A stretch of DNA of 64,000 nt from SSF14 sp046331245 (GTDB lineage Bacteria; Actinomycetota; Acidimicrobiia; Acidimicrobiales; Microtrichaceae): the NCBI GenBank assembly GCA_046331245.1, contig JAXLRH010000013.1:1-64000 (forward strand), given 5' to 3'. Each line of letters opens with the position of its first letter. Within the stretch, counting starts at the first letter, position 1. Positions 62,128 to 64,000 of the stretch are shown here, one piece after another. The position numbers and the translations under genes are program-made. The notes beneath the pieces are model-generated. The model was not told the origin of the DNA. It worked only from the letters and a program-made list of their open reading frames with translations, and ran no database searches.

Positions 62128-63008
62128 GGGGTGGGGGCCGGCAACCCGATCGGGTTCGGGAACGGGAGGAGCCCCGAGCGGAGCACGGCGGCGGTGAACG
62201 GTCGCAGCACGGTGCGCAGCAGGTCGAGGCCGGTCTCGGTGAGCCCGTCGCGATACGGCTGCGCCGCGAGCTCGTCGGTGATCTGCTCGACGCGCGCCGA
62301 CAGGACGTGCGCGGTGTCGGTCGCGGCGCCGTCCCCGTCGACGAGCCCACGAGCGCGCAGGCGGTCGGTGGCGCCCTCCCAGTCGTCGGCGCTCCATCCG
62401 CGCGCCTGCTGGAGGCGCTCGGGCGAGGCCGCAGCGCGAGACGTCAGGGTGGAGAGCACGTGCGCCTCGAGACCGCCGATGTCGGAGGCCACGAGCGCCG
62501 CCACGTGGCCGTCGCCGCGATGCTCCCGGAGGGTCGTCGCCGCCTGCCAGAGGCGCTCCACGGGATCGGCGCGCAGCTCGAGCGCCTGGTTCGTGGCGGC
62601 AAGCGTCCGCCCCTCGCACCGTGCTGCAGCGGCCGCCGACTCGAGGAGGGGGAGTGCCCGGCGGGTGAGCTCCTCCGCGTCGGGGGCTGCTTGGCGCAGG
62701 GCGACGGCAGCCCCGAGTGCCCGGGCGTCGAGGACGGCGGACGGGGTGGCCCGGCTCCACGCATCGGGGATCGCCCGTCGCACCATGCCCGGCGCGAAGT
62801 TGTAGAAGGTCGCCTCGACGGCGGCGGCCGTCGCCGGCCCCATGGGCGCCGATCGACCGGCGAAGTACCCCATCCAGAACCCCTTGAGCCCGGTCTCGGC
62901 GAGTGCGTCGCGACACGGCGTGGCGAAGTACGTGACCGCGTGCAGGGGCTCGAGCAGCTGCCAGATCGCGCGGCTCGGGGATGCGGGCGTGTCGTCGGAC
63001 ATCGGCAT
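62124..63008 (-). CDS. SCO6745-family protein (winged-helix-like)
   Basis: This is a 294-residue actinobacterial protein with the SCO6745-family pattern: AIWQLLEPLHAVTYFATPCR, LKGFWMGYFAGRSAPMGP, EATFYNFAPGMVRRAIPDAW, and later AALVASDIGGLEAHVL. The C-terminal part (WEGATDRLRARGLVDGDGA) resembles a winged helix. A second ATG six bases in (63002) is an alternative start. No biochemical function is established for this family. It lies three bases behind the hypothetical gene at 63012 and overlaps the lipase gene, so all three form one minus-strand unit. Confidence 0.75.
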   Translation of the reverse strand: MPMSDDTPASPSRAIWQLLEPLHAVTYFATPCRDALAETGLKGFWMGYFAGRSAPMGPATAAAVEATFYNFAPGMVRRAIPDAWSRATPSAVLDARALGAAVALRQAAPDAEELTRRALPLLESAAAAARCEGRTLAATNQALELRADPVERLWQAATTLREHRGDGHVAALVASDIGGLEAHVLSTLTSRAAASPERLQQARGWSADDWEGATDRLRARGLVDGDGAATDTAHVLSARVEQITDELAAQPYRDGLTETGLDLLRTVLRPFTAAVLRSGLLPFPNPIGLPAPTP

Positions 63009-63011
63009 GTT

Positions 63012-64000
63012 CTACCCGGCGCGGCCCGCCTGGGGCGGCTTGGACGACGCGACCGGCGCCGGCGGGTTCACGACGTAGATGCGATCCTTCGTGAAGAGGC
63101 CGTCGAGGAAGTTGCCCGCCTCGGGTGTGTCGGCGATGCCGAGCCCGGTCCAGATCTCCTTCGCAGCGGGGTTGATCATGCCGTCCACCTCGATGCCGTC
63201 GCCGAAGCACCCGGTCTCCGCGATGATCCACCCGTAGTCGCGCAGCGCGACGGCGAAGATGCGCGCCGTCGAGCGGAGCGGGCCGGTGTAGCCGCGCTGG
63301 TCGAGCCACGCCTCGATGTCGGCGTCGGAGATGTCGAGGGCGAACCGCATGCCCTCGGGCACGGTCGTGCGTCGGGTCGCGTCGGTGTTCGGCTGGTTGT
63401 TCGCGCCGCAGTTGTTCGTGGGGTTGTTCTGCCACTCCACCCGCGTGGCCGGCGGCAGGTAGAAGCCGCAGGACGAACCGGCGGCGCTCGTGCCGATCTG
63501 GTCCGCGGTGCACGGCGGCCCGAACATCGTGCCGAAGATGGTCATCTCGAGCGCGTGCCGGATGGCCCCGGCGCGCACCTCGTACGGCGTGGTGATGAGC
63601 GCGAGCTTCGGGATACCCATCCCGCGCTCGACCTGGGTGCTGTTCCACGTGCGGTAGTCGCCCGTCGAACCGTCCTCGTTGAGCAGCTTGATCACGCCGC
63701 CGACGCAGAGGTCGTTGAACGGCGAGTAGCCCTTGGCGAGGTTGTCGAACGTGAGGCACGTCGAGGGATTCGCGCCCTGGTAGTCCCAGAGGCTCCAGTG
63801 CTCGCCGGTGTCGGGATCGACCATCAGCATCATGGCGTCGTTGCCGTTGGCCGCCTTCCACGAGTCGTTCCACGGCACCACGACCGAGAACCCCGGCGAC
63901 GGCGGGAAGCCGAAGTTGGCGAAGAACGCCCGCTTGTGGCCGGTCGCGAGCCGTGCGTCGTAGATGGGGGTCGAGTAGTCGCGGAACTGCACGTAGACGA
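63012..64000 (-). CDS. Hypothetical protein, N-terminus outside window
   Basis: At least 329 residues are present and the frame continues past the window end, so the GTG at 63992 is probably internal. Visible parts include YSTPIYDARLATGHKRAFFA, VVVPWNDSWKAANGNDAMML, DPDTGEHWSLWDYQGANPST, and a Cys-containing region (PPCTADQIGTSAAGSSCGFY). Asn/Gly-rich, Trp-rich loops and paired Cys suggest a secreted carbohydrate-related beta-fold, but I cannot name a family. The C-terminus is RIYVVNPPAPVASSKPPQ. It is the first visible gene of the SCO6745-lipase unit. Confidence 0.5.
   Translation of the reverse strand, partial: VYVQFRDYSTPIYDARLATGHKRAFFANFGFPPSPGFSVVVPWNDSWKAANGNDAMMLMVDPDTGEHWSLWDYQGANPSTCLTFDNLAKGYSPFNDLCVGGVIKLLNEDGSTGDYRTWNSTQVERGMGIPKLALITTPYEVRAGAIRHALEMTIFGTMFGPPCTADQIGTSAAGSSCGFYLPPATRVEWQNNPTNNCGANNQPNTDATRRTTVPEGMRFALDISDADIEAWLDQRGYTGPLRSTARIFAVALRDYGWIIAETGCFGDGIEVDGMINPAAKEIWTGLGIADTPEAGNFLDGLFTKDRIYVVNPPAPVASSKPPQAGRAG

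Overview
The window is a very GC-rich, gene-dense stretch of an actinobacterial chromosome. Several markers agree on this: an MtrA-MtrB-LpqB signalling module, a DUF3040 protein, a Bpa-type proteasome activator (DUF2587), SepF and DivIVA beside ftsZ, an FtsZ ending in a VPSFLK tail, and a meso-DAP-type MurE. The overall gene content resembles deep-branching Actinobacteria of the Acidimicrobiia type. That placement is an inference from gene content, not from a phylogeny. I saw no rRNA, tRNA, CRISPR array or insertion sequence.

Layout. 1-6.2 kb: the end of an ArsA-like ATPase, a small helical protein, a frame-disrupted SMC-like coiled-coil gene, an alanine-type aminotransferase, a channel-like membrane protein and a TetR repressor. 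6.3-12.7 kb: an ACT protein, glycerol kinase, mtrA-mtrB-lpqB, and an inositol monophosphatase with a small membrane protein. 12.7-19.4 kb: a membrane-anchored XRE protein, a cupredoxin lipoprotein, a beta-helix lipoprotein, a type-B carboxylesterase, a Nudix hydrolase, DNA polymerase IV and a DUF3040 protein. 19.3-24.0 kb (minus strand): a MoxR-DUF58-transglutaminase operon. 23.9-27.5 kb: a ROK kinase, an acyl-CoA dehydrogenase, a small conserved protein, a second Nudix hydrolase and a lipoate-ligase-like protein.

27.6-46.5 kb is the division and cell-wall (dcw) cluster: mraZ-rsmH-ftsL-ftsI-murE-mraY-murD-ftsW-murG-murC-murB-ftsQ-ftsZ-pgeF-yggS-sepF-divIVA. It is preceded by six GTGG units spaced exactly 10 bp apart, which I read as a MraZ box. 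From mraZ to ftsQ nearly every start codon overlaps the preceding stop, so the genes are probably translated as one coupled unit. murF and ddl are absent from the cluster. Downstream come a DksA/TraR-like protein with a histone-like lysine tail, lspA, an RluD-type pseudouridine synthase, an Rrf2 regulator, a phosphodiesterase-like protein, bpa, and dnaE interrupted by a 407-residue intein. The right end holds a hypothetical gene, a frameshifted nitroreductase, an MMPL transporter with its TetR regulator, a damaged secreted lipase, an SCO6745-family protein and a truncated hypothetical.

Two window-wide patterns matter to any reader. First, more than a dozen genes have a TANNNT hexamer only 6-8 nt before the start codon, the signature of leaderless transcription, and this helped choose starts. 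Second, single-base frameshifts occur in at least seven genes, including the essential murD, ftsL and dnaE. This points to residual indel errors in the assembly more than to gene decay.
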